Source of the DNA: Bacillota bacterium
GTDB taxonomy: Bacteria > Bacillota > Negativicutes > Sporomusales > CTSoil-080
Assembly (NCBI GenBank): GCA_017889635.1
Contig: JAGGAC010000014.1
Span: 62,001 to 126,000 of the forward strand
Direction of reading: 5' to 3'
Length of the DNA stretch: 64,000 bases
Position numbers and translations under genes: made by a program. Of the stretch, positions 24,950-34,123 are shown in pieces (positions within the stretch are counted from its first letter, which is position 1; every line of letters starts with the position of its first letter). The notes beneath the pieces were generated by a model. It saw nothing but the letters and a program-made list of their open reading frames with translations, was not told the origin of the DNA and did no database searches.

Positions 24950-25279
24950 CACTTCTATGCCTATTTGAAGAGACCCGTTAGTGATCGTCAAATAGAAAAT
25001 GAGCTATTATTAGAATAAATTAAATATATATACCAAAAATCAAGAGGTACTTATAGATACCCGCGCATAACTGATGATCTAAAAGATCCATCAACTGGTA
25101 TCCCCCCAAGCAAAAACAGAGTTTATCGGTTGATGCGCAATGCCGGAATCAAGGCTAAAACAGTTAAAAAGTATAAAGTAAACACTAACTCCAATCATAA
25201 TCTTCCCGTTGCTGAAAACCTGCTAAATCGTGAATTTACTGCAGAAAAACCTAATCAGAAGTGGACTACGGATCTTAGT
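24950..25279 (+). pseudogene. 5' part of a degenerate IS3-family transposase (orfB), host element
   Basis: The plus-strand frame reads like an IS3-group OrfB: FYAYLKRPVSDRQIENE, an in-frame TAA at 25016-25018, then SRGTYRYPRITDDL, YRLMRNAGIKAK and finally NQKWTTDLS, which is the start of the DDE catalytic core. The frame then hits TGA, where the second element begins. The matching C-terminal piece resumes at 26021. The internal stop and missing middle show that the gene is dead. Confidence 0.85.
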
Positions 25280-25316
25280 TGAACTGGCTGTCTTCATAAA
25301 ATAATGTGTAAATATA

Positions 25317-25624
25317 AGAATTATTAAGATATTGTGCGTTTTTCGTGTCTATCTTACCGTGGTAAGGTCATACTGTTATCATACAAATCTCGAATGACAG
25401 ACAAATATAATGTGCCTTCACCAGCACGACGACAACCATATGTCGTCTTACGTTGCTCTTGACATTCTGCAATAAATGTTGCTCGATATGCGTGCCTATC
25501 TGGCTTATCAATACACTTAACAAAATCATAGTAGCCACTTTTTTGAAACCTAGAAGAAACGGCACATCACGCTAACTGGATACCTATCTTTATTCTTGTA
25601 TATGGCAAGGTACTTAATTGATGG
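25317..25624 (-). pseudogene. Degenerate orfB of the inner IS3-family element
   Basis: Fragments in different frames match an IS3-type OrfB: IKYLAIYKNKDRYPVSVMCRFF ending at a TAG, then a frame change to GYYDFVKCIDKPDRHAYRA and QRKTTYGCRR, and a last piece LYLSVIRDLYDNSM before a stop. The region between YGCRR and LYLSV, including the first catalytic aspartate, has been deleted. Confidence 0.75.
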
Positions 25625-25626
25625 AG

Positions 25627-25938
25627 TCACCTCCTTCCACCGATTTGATGAGGAGAAGAACGCAATAACTCAACTTCCATCTTTAATCTTCTAATTTCCT
25701 GATCTTTGTCTTCTTCTGATAGTGTATACCCCTTATGTCGTCTACCACACCTTTTAGGGAAAATGCCTGCTATCAATTGTTTTTCCCTTTTTCGTTGCCG
25801 CTTTAAATATTGATGTACAACAGTTTTGTCTTTTAATCCAAAGAATAGCGCGATTTCTCGCTGTGTATTTCCTGCTTTTATCATTTGTTCTATTTCTTTT
25901 CCTAGTTTATCAATGTGTGTATATCTTCTCTTTGGCAT
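25627..25938 (-). CDS. IS3-family transposase OrfA (DNA-binding)
   Basis: A 103-residue protein with a helix-turn-helix near residues 15-40 (IKAGNTQREIALFFGLKDKT) and a C-terminal heptad-like stretch (DQEIRRLKMEVELLR), the usual leucine-zipper of IS3 OrfA. The reading frame is intact. OrfB next to it is broken, so the element cannot move by itself. A hairpin of CCCCCATTCGTAG and its complement (about 25952-25985) lies just upstream. Confidence 0.8.
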   Translation of the reverse strand: MPKRRYTHIDKLGKEIEQMIKAGNTQREIALFFGLKDKTVVHQYLKRQRKREKQLIAGIFPKRCGRRHKGYTLSEEDKDQEIRRLKMEVELLRSSPHQIGGRR

Positions 25939-26020
25939 TAACGACGAACCCCCATTCGTAGTTTTATTTTCCTACGAATGGGGGTATTTTGTCATTGTCC
26001 GTTTTTCGTGGTTCAGTTCA

Positions 26021-26208
26021 GGGATTATTGAGCGGTTTTTTAGAAATCTAAAAGAAGAATGTTCTTGGCAATATCATTTTGAAAGTTTAGTGCAAACTAC
26101 ACGAATCATTGGCCAAACATTCGTTATTACAATATGGAACGACCGCATCAATCACTAGGATATCGAACCCCAGCTGAAAGTGCATTGCAAAAAACTAAGA
26201 CAGCGTGA
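26021..26208 (+). pseudogene. 3' part of the degenerate host IS3-family transposase
   Basis: The plus strand resumes the OrfB C-terminus: GIIERFFRNLKEE contains the catalytic glutamate. A frameshift then separates it from the conserved YNMERPHQSLGYRTPAES ending at a TGA at 26206-26208. With 24950-25279 it makes up the outer, older element. Confidence 0.85.
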
Positions 26209-26285
26209 CTACTTTAGAGCTAATTTAGTCTAGCAACCTACGCAGAAACTGAGGGGCATTTACAAGCTCGCCTATTTTGATTGAA

Positions 26286-26306
26286 TAAAAACGACGGCTA
26301 GCCGCC
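26286..26306 (-). terminator. Weak terminator after the polytopic membrane protein gene
   Basis: GGCGG-CTAG-CCGTC forms a short stem on the minus strand, followed by GTTTTTATT. It lies about 45 bases past the stop at 26348. The stem is only five pairs. Confidence 0.4.
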
Positions 26307-26347
26307 AGGCTGCCTTACAAATATTGTTCTAATACAACGAAGGTTAC

Positions 26348-27661
26348 CTAATTTTTTAAATACCCTCTACTTTTCAAATATTTTGCCAATACTGTCAAAC
26401 CATATCCAGCATATATGGATATAATTGGGTAAAAACTATCCCGCTGTCTTCCACTAAATGGAGCAACATACGCAAAAAGAAGAATGAATAACAAAATAGG
26501 CATCAACATGTACCAACTTTGTTTAAAATGATTTCTTAATTGGCTTAAAGAACCTAGTAAAAACAATAAAATAGTAATCTGATTGGGTATTGCCCCCCAA
26601 GTTAAAAGATTACTATATTCTGTAAAAATGTTGAATTTATTTAAAGTTACATAAGGTGAAAACATTATTTTACCAATACATAGAACATATGGCAACTGGC
26701 GGTTAATAGGGTCAATATCATCAAAATTCGTATAAGCAGTTTTAAAATGTCCAAGCAAACTAGAAATTCCACCACCATGCATTGCAATAGCAGGTGAATA
26801 CTTTTGATAAAAAACAAAAGCAAGCATAGCAATTATCACCATTACCACGCCTTTAACCGTCACCTTGGTACTATAACTTGTAAGTATTACCAGTAGAATT
26901 GTAATCATATACATTGGAAACAGATAAAAACGCTCATTTGCTAATATTAAAAGTGAAATAACTAGTATGCAGAAATAAAGCGGTCTCTTTTTCTCATTTA
27001 ACTTATAAAAAGACCACGCGATAATTACTGTAAGCAACTGTACAAATGCTTCTTTGTAATATACAAGTGTGTAGAATAATACCGTTGGCATGAGAGCATA
27101 AATTAATACTGCATACGCCGCTACTTTTTTATCAAACATTTGTTTTGCTATAGAAAAAACGAAAAAATTAGTACATAATTTGGCACATAATAGCACGCCA
27201 CTGCTAACAATAGGCGAAACTCCAAATAAATAAAAAAATAGTCCCACAACTATTTGAGTAATATATATTTTATCCCACATCGAAGTCATACTTCGCAATT
27301 CGTCTTTACCAGCCAAAAAATTGGCAATATTTTCGGCCCCAGGTATATGCATTGTATAAGAATCAACGACCCATAACGGAGCAGTTGCAGGATTTGCTAT
27401 TTTATAGCCTATTAGTAATCCTATATGCAAAGCAATTATCAGGAAAAAAGAAAGTACTCCAAATTTATCGATGTTTTCACTTACTTCGATTTCTTTCCAA
27501 TTCCATATGAATATTCCAATTAAAAAAAATACATAAAATAGAGATGAGTAAATACCTCCTTCTTTTCCACAATTCAGTAAAATAAAGGAATAGCTTACAC
27601 TTATTGCAAAAGATAATATTAACATACTTTTATTTTGATATAATTCTTTAATTGCAAGCAT
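26348..27661 (-). CDS. Polytopic membrane protein, possible polysaccharide polymerase or GT39-like glycosyltransferase
   Basis: A 437-residue inner-membrane protein with about ten to twelve hydrophobic segments. A large extracytoplasmic loop after the first helices contains APLWVVDSYTMHIPGA, and there is an acidic/charged WDKIYITQ segment. That layout resembles GT39/ArnT-like (GT-C fold) transferases; a Wzy/EpsG-type polymerase is the alternative. Position in an O-chain cassette with a flippase supports either. Composition is AT-rich like its neighbours up to 33 kb. The ATG has GAGGTG upstream. I cannot assign the function more closely. Confidence 0.65.
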   Translation of the reverse strand: MLAIKELYQNKSMLILSFAISVSYSFILLNCGKEGGIYSSLFYVFFLIGIFIWNWKEIEVSENIDKFGVLSFFLIIALHIGLLIGYKIANPATAPLWVVDSYTMHIPGAENIANFLAGKDELRSMTSMWDKIYITQIVVGLFFYLFGVSPIVSSGVLLCAKLCTNFFVFSIAKQMFDKKVAAYAVLIYALMPTVLFYTLVYYKEAFVQLLTVIIAWSFYKLNEKKRPLYFCILVISLLILANERFYLFPMYMITILLVILTSYSTKVTVKGVVMVIIAMLAFVFYQKYSPAIAMHGGGISSLLGHFKTAYTNFDDIDPINRQLPYVLCIGKIMFSPYVTLNKFNIFTEYSNLLTWGAIPNQITILLFLLGSLSQLRNHFKQSWYMLMPILLFILLFAYVAPFSGRQRDSFYPIISIYAGYGLTVLAKYLKSRGYLKN

Positions 27662-27682
27662 TACCTATACACCTCTAACACA

Positions 27683-28855
27683 CTAATAATTTGCAATCTC
27701 AAGATATATCTTCTTTATGTTTTCTATCATTCGTTCTTGGGAAAATCTGCTGTAAAACGTTTCTTTGCCTGCTTTCGCTAATCTATTGCTATATTCATTA
27801 TCTTCAATTAATGTAATAATAGCCGCTTTAATCGAATTTATATCTCCTGTCGATACCAATAATCCCGTTTTTCCATGTTCGATAATTTCAAGTAATCCGC
27901 CTGCTGCAGATGCAACTACCGGTTTTTGCATTGACATTGACTCCACTGCCACGTAGCCAAAAGATTCAAATAGTGACGGAACTAATATTGCATCCATGTT
28001 AAACATATGAGGCTCCACCTCACGTACATCACCATGAAAAACTACATTTGCACCTAGTCCTTTACTAAGCACAATATCTTCAAGCTTTTTCCTGTCAGGC
28101 CCATCTCCGAAAAAATGAAGTACGAGCATTTTTCCCAAGATAAGTTCTTCGCAAGCCTGAAGAGCATACATCTGACCTTTTTGATGTCTAAGCATACCAA
28201 ATACGCCAAGATGAAATATGCTTCCATAATTGTTTCGGTATGAAAAATCTTGCGCACGAGCCTCTATCAATTTCATGTTCGGAAAGCGTACGCCGTTATA
28301 ATTTACTGTCATATTCTGTGGCTTTTTTTGAACTTTTGTACAGTAAGCCTCTGCAGAGTATTTCGATTCAAAAATGAAAAAATCTGTCATATTAAAAAGG
28401 ATTCTCTCAACAAAAGTATATAAGGCATCCGCCGCAGGTGAAAACATCCGGTGAACCGCTCCGCCATGAGGTGTATATATTGCTTTAACATTGCATATTT
28501 TTTTTAATAACCTTGTATAAAGCCCGCCTTTTGCACCATGCCCATGTACAATGCTAATGTTATTCACCTTAATAAATTGAGCCAACTTTATAACATTATA
28601 TACATCATGAAAACCAGGCCTTTTTTCTATTGATAATGGAATGATCCTATCTTCAAGTACATTCCGTATCTCCGCTAATTCTTCGCGAAACGTTGAGTCA
28701 CATGCTTGCGTTGAGTAGGCATAGCTTTGAGCAAAAACATCTGCATCTAAATTCAATAAAATACTGTGCACATGCTTTCGAATACCACCAACAGGATCGC
28801 CTAAGATCTGTAAAACGCGTATCTTGTTTTTATTTGCCCCAGCTTTTGTAAGCAT
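27683..28855 (-). CDS. Glycosyltransferase family 4 protein
   Basis: A 390-residue GT-B fold transferase. The N-terminal domain shows VLQILGDPVGGIRKHV (acceptor-side glycine-rich loop) and VHGHGAKGGLYTRLL. The C-terminal donor domain has LGVFGMLRHQKGQ, FFGDGPDRKKLE and the GT4 signature VPSLFESFGYVAVESMSMQKPVVA with the EX7E-type glutamates. I prefer ATG 28855 to 28867 because GGAGAG precedes it, although the spacing is short. It would add one sugar to the undecaprenol-linked repeat in the cytoplasm. Donor and acceptor are unknown. Confidence 0.9.
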   Translation of the reverse strand: MLTKAGANKNKIRVLQILGDPVGGIRKHVHSILLNLDADVFAQSYAYSTQACDSTFREELAEIRNVLEDRIIPLSIEKRPGFHDVYNVIKLAQFIKVNNISIVHGHGAKGGLYTRLLKKICNVKAIYTPHGGAVHRMFSPAADALYTFVERILFNMTDFFIFESKYSAEAYCTKVQKKPQNMTVNYNGVRFPNMKLIEARAQDFSYRNNYGSIFHLGVFGMLRHQKGQMYALQACEELILGKMLVLHFFGDGPDRKKLEDIVLSKGLGANVVFHGDVREVEPHMFNMDAILVPSLFESFGYVAVESMSMQKPVVASAAGGLLEIIEHGKTGLLVSTGDINSIKAAIITLIEDNEYSNRLAKAGKETFYSRFSQERMIENIKKIYLEIANY

Positions 28856-28955
28856 AATACTCTCCATAATCAGCTAAAATTTATATCGTCCTTAACTCAA
28901 TTGTCATGTAAGTTTATCTATATTTTAAAAGGACTTTTTGTATTATTAAATCAAA

Positions 28956-29573
28956 TTAATGTTTTCGATTAAAATAAATTACGCTCTCCAAATAGTCAAT
29001 TCTCTCTCTCGCCTCTTTGAATCCATAATCCCACCAATGCAAATTAGTAATTTCTTTGATTTGTGTCGGAGAATAACGGTATCTTATAATTCGCGCAGGC
29101 GAACCAGCAACAATCGCAAACGAAGGAACATCTTGATTAACAAAAGAATTTGCTCCAATTACTGCTCCATCCCCAATATTTACTCCTCTCCGAATAATAC
29201 TGTCAACTCCTATCCAGCAATCATTACCAATACAACATTCATGCTCGGTTAACACGTCATATGGCTTTGCATAAAAAATACTGCTGGTTGAAATACGGTC
29301 AAGCTTATGCTCGCCCATTCCAATACTAATATTGTTTGCAATTGACGAATATCTTCCAATATTTGCCTTTGTGACAAAACAGTTGAAGCCAACATAAGTA
29401 TAACTATTTATTTGGGAGAATCTATCTATAAAAGTACCGTTCATTACAGTTATATTTGTACCTCGCATTGCCGAGTAAGAAACATAGGGTGATAATATTT
29501 TATTATTACTACCATTAAAACCATTAATTACATTTATAACTGGATAAAGCATACTGCGCAAAAACGTTCTCAT
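28956..29573 (-). CDS. CatB/WcaB-like acetyltransferase (left-handed beta-helix)
   Basis: A hexapeptide-repeat acyltransferase of about 205 residues, probably trimeric and acetyl-CoA dependent. Isoleucine-patch repeats run through VMNGTFIDRFSQINSYTYVG and IGRYSSIANNISIG, with the catalytic-type histidine in GMGEHKLD. DCWIGVDSIIRRGVNIGDGAVIGA and VAGSPARIIRYR close the domain. I place the start at ATG 29573, which avoids a 120-base overlap with the GT2 gene and fits the family length. It likely O- or N-acetylates a sugar of the repeat unit. Confidence 0.85.
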   Translation of the reverse strand: MRTFLRSMLYPVINVINGFNGSNNKILSPYVSYSAMRGTNITVMNGTFIDRFSQINSYTYVGFNCFVTKANIGRYSSIANNISIGMGEHKLDRISTSSIFYAKPYDVLTEHECCIGNDCWIGVDSIIRRGVNIGDGAVIGANSFVNQDVPSFAIVAGSPARIIRYRYSPTQIKEITNLHWWDYGFKEARERIDYLESVIYFNRKH

Positions 29574-29602
29574 CTTGCCAAACACAGCCTTCCCTAGTAT
29601 AT

Positions 29603-30637
29603 CTATATATGATATCGAGCTTCGTATATTTTTTTCCTGATTGTCTCCGGAAGAATTGTATACGTAAGCATAAACGTAATGAGCCCGAATACTACTATTA
29701 GCATATGCTTCTTCCAACCAAAACAAAATAGAACTCGGTCTAACTTTATTGCACTTTTCAATATGCTTCTTGCTTGTAATCTCTCGTCTCGTAAGACATA
29801 ATTTATCGCTCTACTAATATCATCTTTTAATAACAATTGATCATAATTCTTTAAATCGTTTTCATCCAGGCATGACCTATATTTTTCAACATATGCACTC
29901 AATACTAAGAACAAATCGTGTCTTTCCGTTCTTCTTCTCGCATAATGATAACTAAAACTATTCGTACTAATCCGATACTTCATCAGGACTTCATTAATTA
30001 TACCTATTGGGTATTTTTCTGCTATTCTAAGCCATACTTCTAAATCAGCAGAAGAAGCATATAAATCACAATTGCTTTTCTGAATATCCCCTTTAAATAC
30101 TTTGGTTCGTACCATCGCACTTGGGGTTGTAATAAAATTTGAATATTTTAATAACCCTTTAAATATCTCCATAAAACAATATCCGTTTTTCCCTGTCTTA
30201 GTTAATTCAGAAGGTATCCTTCTTATCCTCCCCAACTTACCATTTTCATCAATATTTTGTGCCAATGTAAAAATTGCCGCTACTTCTTTATTATTTTCCA
30301 AGAACAGAACTTGTTTTTCAACCATATCCTTTAAATAAACATCATCCGAATTATATACTGCAGTATATTCACCTGTTGCATATTGAATACATTTAGTAAA
30401 ATTTCTTTCGGCACCAATATTTTCCTCAGAAGTATACAACTTTACTCGTGAATCCTTTGCCATATACCGATTTACGATATCTACAGTTTCATCAGTAGAA
30501 GCATTATCCACAATTAAGAGCTCAAAGTTCGTGAAACTTTGCTGCAGAACAGAGTCAATAGTTTCACAAATTGTTCTAGCTGAATTGTATGAAGGAATAC
30601 ATATAGAAACTTTTGGGGTACTATACACTATCGTCAT
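29603..30637 (-). CDS. Glycosyltransferase family 2 protein
   Basis: A GT-A fold transferase of 344 residues. The N-terminus VSICIPSYNSARTICETIDSVLQQ, the LLIVDNASTDET nucleotide-binding turn, and AVYNSDDVY (DXD-like) are typical of GT2. A C-terminal hydrophobic segment (MLIVVFGLITFMLTY) may anchor it to the membrane. It overlaps the flippase gene by 17 bases and has GGAGGG upstream, so the pair is probably coupled. The sugar added is not predictable. Confidence 0.9.
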   Translation of the reverse strand: MTIVYSTPKVSICIPSYNSARTICETIDSVLQQSFTNFELLIVDNASTDETVDIVNRYMAKDSRVKLYTSEENIGAERNFTKCIQYATGEYTAVYNSDDVYLKDMVEKQVLFLENNKEVAAIFTLAQNIDENGKLGRIRRIPSELTKTGKNGYCFMEIFKGLLKYSNFITTPSAMVRTKVFKGDIQKSNCDLYASSADLEVWLRIAEKYPIGIINEVLMKYRISTNSFSYHYARRRTERHDLFLVLSAYVEKYRSCLDENDLKNYDQLLLKDDISRAINYVLRDERLQARSILKSAIKLDRVLFCFGWKKHMLIVVFGLITFMLTYTILPETIRKKIYEARYHI

Positions 30638-32051
30638 TATAATCAGCCCTCCGCATTATTCGATAGAACATATACAAATATAGTATTCCAGAAATACAAG
30701 TTATGGTAAAATCCGCAAAAAAAGCACTTTCAAAAACTAACCGCAACTGTTTTATAATAAATTCCAAAAAAATAAAGCTCAATAAATAAACAAAGCCATA
30801 ATAATGACGCTTTATTTCTAATAATTTAACCATTGAAAAATGCATAGACGTTAAATACAGTAACGATGACAAGATAAGTGCAAAACCGACCCCATACCCT
30901 CCAAAAAAATACACAGCAATCGGAGTCAGTACCACAACCATAATCGCGCCCACTAGTTGTGGCTTAACTAAAAATCTTGTTTTTAAAGTTGCGTGGGCAA
31001 TCATCCCATACATATTGCCCAATACCCGGCACGCTTCAATTATTGCTCCACATATTATAAACCAAGAAACATTCCAAAAATTGCGACTCAATAGAAGATG
31101 AGAAAGTGCTTCCGCCAGCACGCATACAAAAATTGTAGTTAAAAGCGTTAAAGGAACTAAACGTGATGCATACTTTGACCATGCTTCACTAATTTCCTGA
31201 GAATCTGCGTCATTTATTTTCTCATAAAATAATGGATAAAAATACTGAGTCGCAGTTGTCTCAAATGCATTTAAAATTCCAGCACTTACGCTATACCCAG
31301 CCACAAACAGTCCTAAAAATTCTAGACTAAGCAGCTCACTTATAATAAACCTATATGATTGAAATTGTAGCCAATTTAGCCCTACCGCAATAGATACTGG
31401 TATACTAAAAGCAATAAGTATTCTTATTTCTGATCGACAAAAAAGTGTACCACCACTATTACGTAACCCAACAATACTAAGAAAAGGCTTTAATGCAATT
31501 ATTGTTCCTAATAGAGAACCTATGATTTGTCCGGCAATCCAATATTCAGCCAAACTAACCTGTTTCGTTAATATTACTGAAGCTCCTAAACTTATCCACA
31601 ATGTTAGTGTAGATAATATTACATAATGCGCTCTTTTTCCCAACATATTAATTGATGGAATCACAGTCTGATTTAAGGTAACAAAAAACAAATTGCCAAA
31701 TACTATTAATGCTAGAAAAGTTTTATCCATCGCTAAATTAATACTGTGGCTTACAGACAGAAAGGCTACCGTTATAGAAGCAATTAGCGCTACAACTCCA
31801 AAGTATAGAGTTGACTCTATACTGCGTGAAAACAACACACCTGAATTCTTCCACTGATGCAAATATCGGTTAATATACATTCCAACCGGATTAATAAGTA
31901 CTAATGAAAAAAATGTAGTAGCTGCTGTAATCAACGCATACTTTCCCATCTCTTCAGGCGGCAAAATACTAGTCATAATCCGTAATATGCTAACTGATGT
32001 AATAACCTGAATAATCCGACCAATCAAAACGATATAAAAATCATTGAACAC
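30621..32051 (-). CDS. Wzx-type polysaccharide flippase
   Basis: A 476-residue membrane protein of the MATE/MOP (PST) superfamily, with about twelve to fourteen hydrophobic segments spread evenly. It starts with IGRIIQVITSVSILRIMTSILPPEEMGKYAL, typical of Wzx/RfbX. It would move undecaprenyl-linked repeat units to the periplasmic side. The start is GTG with GAGGAG upstream and overlaps the GT10 stop. No Wzz-like chain-length protein is visible in the window. Confidence 0.88.
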   Translation of the reverse strand: MFNDFYIVLIGRIIQVITSVSILRIMTSILPPEEMGKYALITAATTFFSLVLINPVGMYINRYLHQWKNSGVLFSRSIESTLYFGVVALIASITVAFLSVSHSINLAMDKTFLALIVFGNLFFVTLNQTVIPSINMLGKRAHYVILSTLTLWISLGASVILTKQVSLAEYWIAGQIIGSLLGTIIALKPFLSIVGLRNSGGTLFCRSEIRILIAFSIPVSIAVGLNWLQFQSYRFIISELLSLEFLGLFVAGYSVSAGILNAFETTATQYFYPLFYEKINDADSQEISEAWSKYASRLVPLTLLTTIFVCVLAEALSHLLLSRNFWNVSWFIICGAIIEACRVLGNMYGMIAHATLKTRFLVKPQLVGAIMVVVLTPIAVYFFGGYGVGFALILSSLLYLTSMHFSMVKLLEIKRHYYGFVYLLSFIFLEFIIKQLRLVFESAFFADFTITCISGILYLYMFYRIMRRADYNDDSV

Positions 32052-33069
32052 TCTTTATCTCCTCTAATATTCTGTCCGCAAAACACCTCGACCTAAACTG
32101 TTTTGATTTTTCACTTACTAAAAATTCTTGAGCCTTCAGCAAATAATTTAAATAAGCCCGCTCATCTAGATGCTTCATAAACTCATACAACTCATTGTAG
32201 TTAGCAAACTCATTTTTACTTATATAACACTCTTGGGGAATATGCTCACTAATATTATTTGCGCCCCAATAAACTGGTACACAACCAGAAAAAAAGCAAT
32301 CAAATATTTTTTCAGTTATATATCCTGGTATATCTTTTGCATTCTCATAGCAAATTGCATATTTATACTTAGCCAAAACACTTCGCTTTTCAAGCACAGT
32401 TCCCTTATAAGAGGGAAATTTAGGGGCAAGCAACTTGGTCAGTGGTTTAATCTTATTCAGCACTTTTAACGGAAAAACGTTCTGAAATCTATAATGATCC
32501 CAGCCAACTCCATATAAATTGAAATCATCTATATGATACTTTTCAAACCATCTAATAGCTTCAATTCGCTTTGAATACAACTCAAGTTCATGATTAGTAC
32601 GCTTATTACCCGCAATCAAAGTAACCAATTTTTCTTTTTTTAAGTTTACAATAGGCATCTTAAATTCATGCGAAAAATTCAATTTAATATATTTTGAATT
32701 ATCAATAAGCCTATCATGCCAAGTAAAAATTTTAGTAAACTCGTTATGACGTTGCAGGTCAAAATTTCTCGGTAATATTACCTCACACTCTTGTAGAATT
32801 ACCCACTTACGTACTTTTGACTTCCAATTACCCAAAATATCGTCAACAGAATTCCGAGGAATATCTAGAAAAATCACCAAATCAGGCACTACACCTTCAT
32901 TGATATACATATCTTGGGTATGACAAGAACCACCCCAACCAATAATAGTTGCCTGAAGTTCTCGAAAAGACGCTGCAAAATTATCTCGATTAAGAACACT
33001 TTCACGGTTGAATATTTCATCCTTTTGATATGGACGAGACACCCAAAGTGCCACCCTTTTTATCCCCAT
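32041..33069 (-). CDS. Glycosyltransferase family 10 (alpha-1,3/4-fucosyltransferase-like)
   Basis: The C-terminal half carries the GT10 donor motif: YAICYENAKDIPGYITEKIFDCF, then SGCVPVYWGA. This motif binds GDP-fucose in alpha-1,3- and alpha-1,4-fucosyltransferases. The N-terminal domain (LWVSRPYQKDEIFN ... VPDLVIFLDIP) is less conserved, as usual. At 342 residues the length is normal for bacterial GT10. It has GGAGGAAAT before the ATG and overlaps the upstream CgeB-like gene by ten bases. The gmd and fcl genes in the same cassette could supply GDP-fucose, which supports this reading. Confidence 0.87.
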   Translation of the reverse strand: MGIKRVALWVSRPYQKDEIFNRESVLNRDNFAASFRELQATIIGWGGSCHTQDMYINEGVVPDLVIFLDIPRNSVDDILGNWKSKVRKWVILQECEVILPRNFDLQRHNEFTKIFTWHDRLIDNSKYIKLNFSHEFKMPIVNLKKEKLVTLIAGNKRTNHELELYSKRIEAIRWFEKYHIDDFNLYGVGWDHYRFQNVFPLKVLNKIKPLTKLLAPKFPSYKGTVLEKRSVLAKYKYAICYENAKDIPGYITEKIFDCFFSGCVPVYWGANNISEHIPQECYISKNEFANYNELYEFMKHLDERAYLNYLLKAQEFLVSEKSKQFRSRCFADRILEEIKSVQ

Positions 33070-34061
33070 ATTTCCTCCAAAACATGACTTAGCCTTGAAA
33101 AGTACGTATGTTCTCTATTTGCTCTCTCATAACTTTTTGCTACTATATTATTTCTTATCTCCACGTGTTCCAAATAAAACTCGACTTGTTTAGCACAGTC
33201 TTCAACAGTCGAATAAATTGCAATTTCTTCGCCAATCCTCCAGTAACGCTCCAACCCCACTACGTAATTAGTTAACTGAAATCCTCCAGCCAGTGGAATC
33301 TCAAAGTTTCTTGCCTTAATCTGCTCGGATCTTTTGGGAGATAACAACCACCTGGCAAAATTACGAATACCCCCACAAACAAATCTTATATCTTGACTAA
33401 CGCTATTTGATATATTCAGATTAATCTTACTCGCCCGAAAAATATTTTCCATATCTTCAAAAGTAATCCTGCCATTATCCCACCCGGCACCAAAACAAAC
33501 TACATTAATCCCCGCTTGAGCCAGTTTCTTTACAAACCATCCCCGCACCTCATTGTATTGCCCAACAAAAGACACGTCATATTCATAAATTATATCATCA
33601 ATAACTCCATAATTATCATTGAACCGCTGAGCAGCCCATTGTGTTAGAATCGGTTCAATACCGAGACGCCGATACTTTGAAACTGCCCATTGGTCTGTTG
33701 TCGAAACATAGGTAAAGTGAGGTGCATATTTTTGGCTAAAACTTTCAAACCTCCATTGATCATCGCCAAACCATCCATAAGTCTGGTATTTTTGCTTTAA
33801 CTGATCTAGAAACTGAATACTAAACTGTTCAGTATAAAGCAAAAACATGATTAAATCAGGCTTAGTTTCTTCTATTTTGCGGGCAAGGCTTTCTTCGAGA
33901 TTTTTACCATCCTTAATATAATCATCAAACCAAAAAACTTCGTTATAAGCTACTAGTTGCTTCAATGTTTCACTAAATATAGTCTGATCTAAGGACGGCC
34001 CTCGATCCTTAATTCCGTAATCCCATTGCATACCAACAAGTAATACCCGCTTATTCCACAC
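33060..34061 (-). CDS. CgeB-like glycosyltransferase (GT-B, glycosyltransferase family 1-type)
   Basis: A protein of 333 residues resembling spore-maturation CgeB/DUF3880-type transferases. It has KPDLIMFLLYTEQ, the turn YGWFGDDQWRFE, YVSTTDQWAVSKYR and a C-terminal donor region REQ-like KARNFEIPLAGGFQLTNY followed by IYSTVEDCAKQVEFYL. It starts with GTG preceded by AAAGGGG. The family commonly occurs in O-antigen and flagellin glycosylation clusters. Donor and acceptor are unknown. Confidence 0.8.
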   Translation of the reverse strand: MWNKRVLLVGMQWDYGIKDRGPSLDQTIFSETLKQLVAYNEVFWFDDYIKDGKNLEESLARKIEETKPDLIMFLLYTEQFSIQFLDQLKQKYQTYGWFGDDQWRFESFSQKYAPHFTYVSTTDQWAVSKYRRLGIEPILTQWAAQRFNDNYGVIDDIIYEYDVSFVGQYNEVRGWFVKKLAQAGINVVCFGAGWDNGRITFEDMENIFRASKINLNISNSVSQDIRFVCGGIRNFARWLLSPKRSEQIKARNFEIPLAGGFQLTNYVVGLERYWRIGEEIAIYSTVEDCAKQVEFYLEHVEIRNNIVAKSYERANREHTYFSRLSHVLEEIWG

Positions 34062-34123
34062 TCAAATTCCCCTTTAATTCTGCTTGAGTATACTCAAACA
34101 TTTTACTTTTCAATCACTAACAC

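Larger units (their letters stand above)
25280..26020 (-). mobile_element. Second IS3-family element, degenerate, lying inside the first
   Basis: A minus-strand element with orfA (25627-25938) and a broken orfB (25317-25624). Both outer edges carry TGAACTG in inverted orientation (25280-25286 and 26014-26020), matching the TG...CA ends of IS3 elements; the rest of the terminal repeat is poor. No target-site duplication is seen. About 100 codons of the host transposase are missing at this point, so deletion accompanied or followed insertion. Exact ends are uncertain. Confidence 0.6.

Noticed and set aside
29574-29726. Longer start for the acetyltransferase.
   Set aside because: It overlaps the GT2 gene by about 120 bases and adds residues unlike the family.
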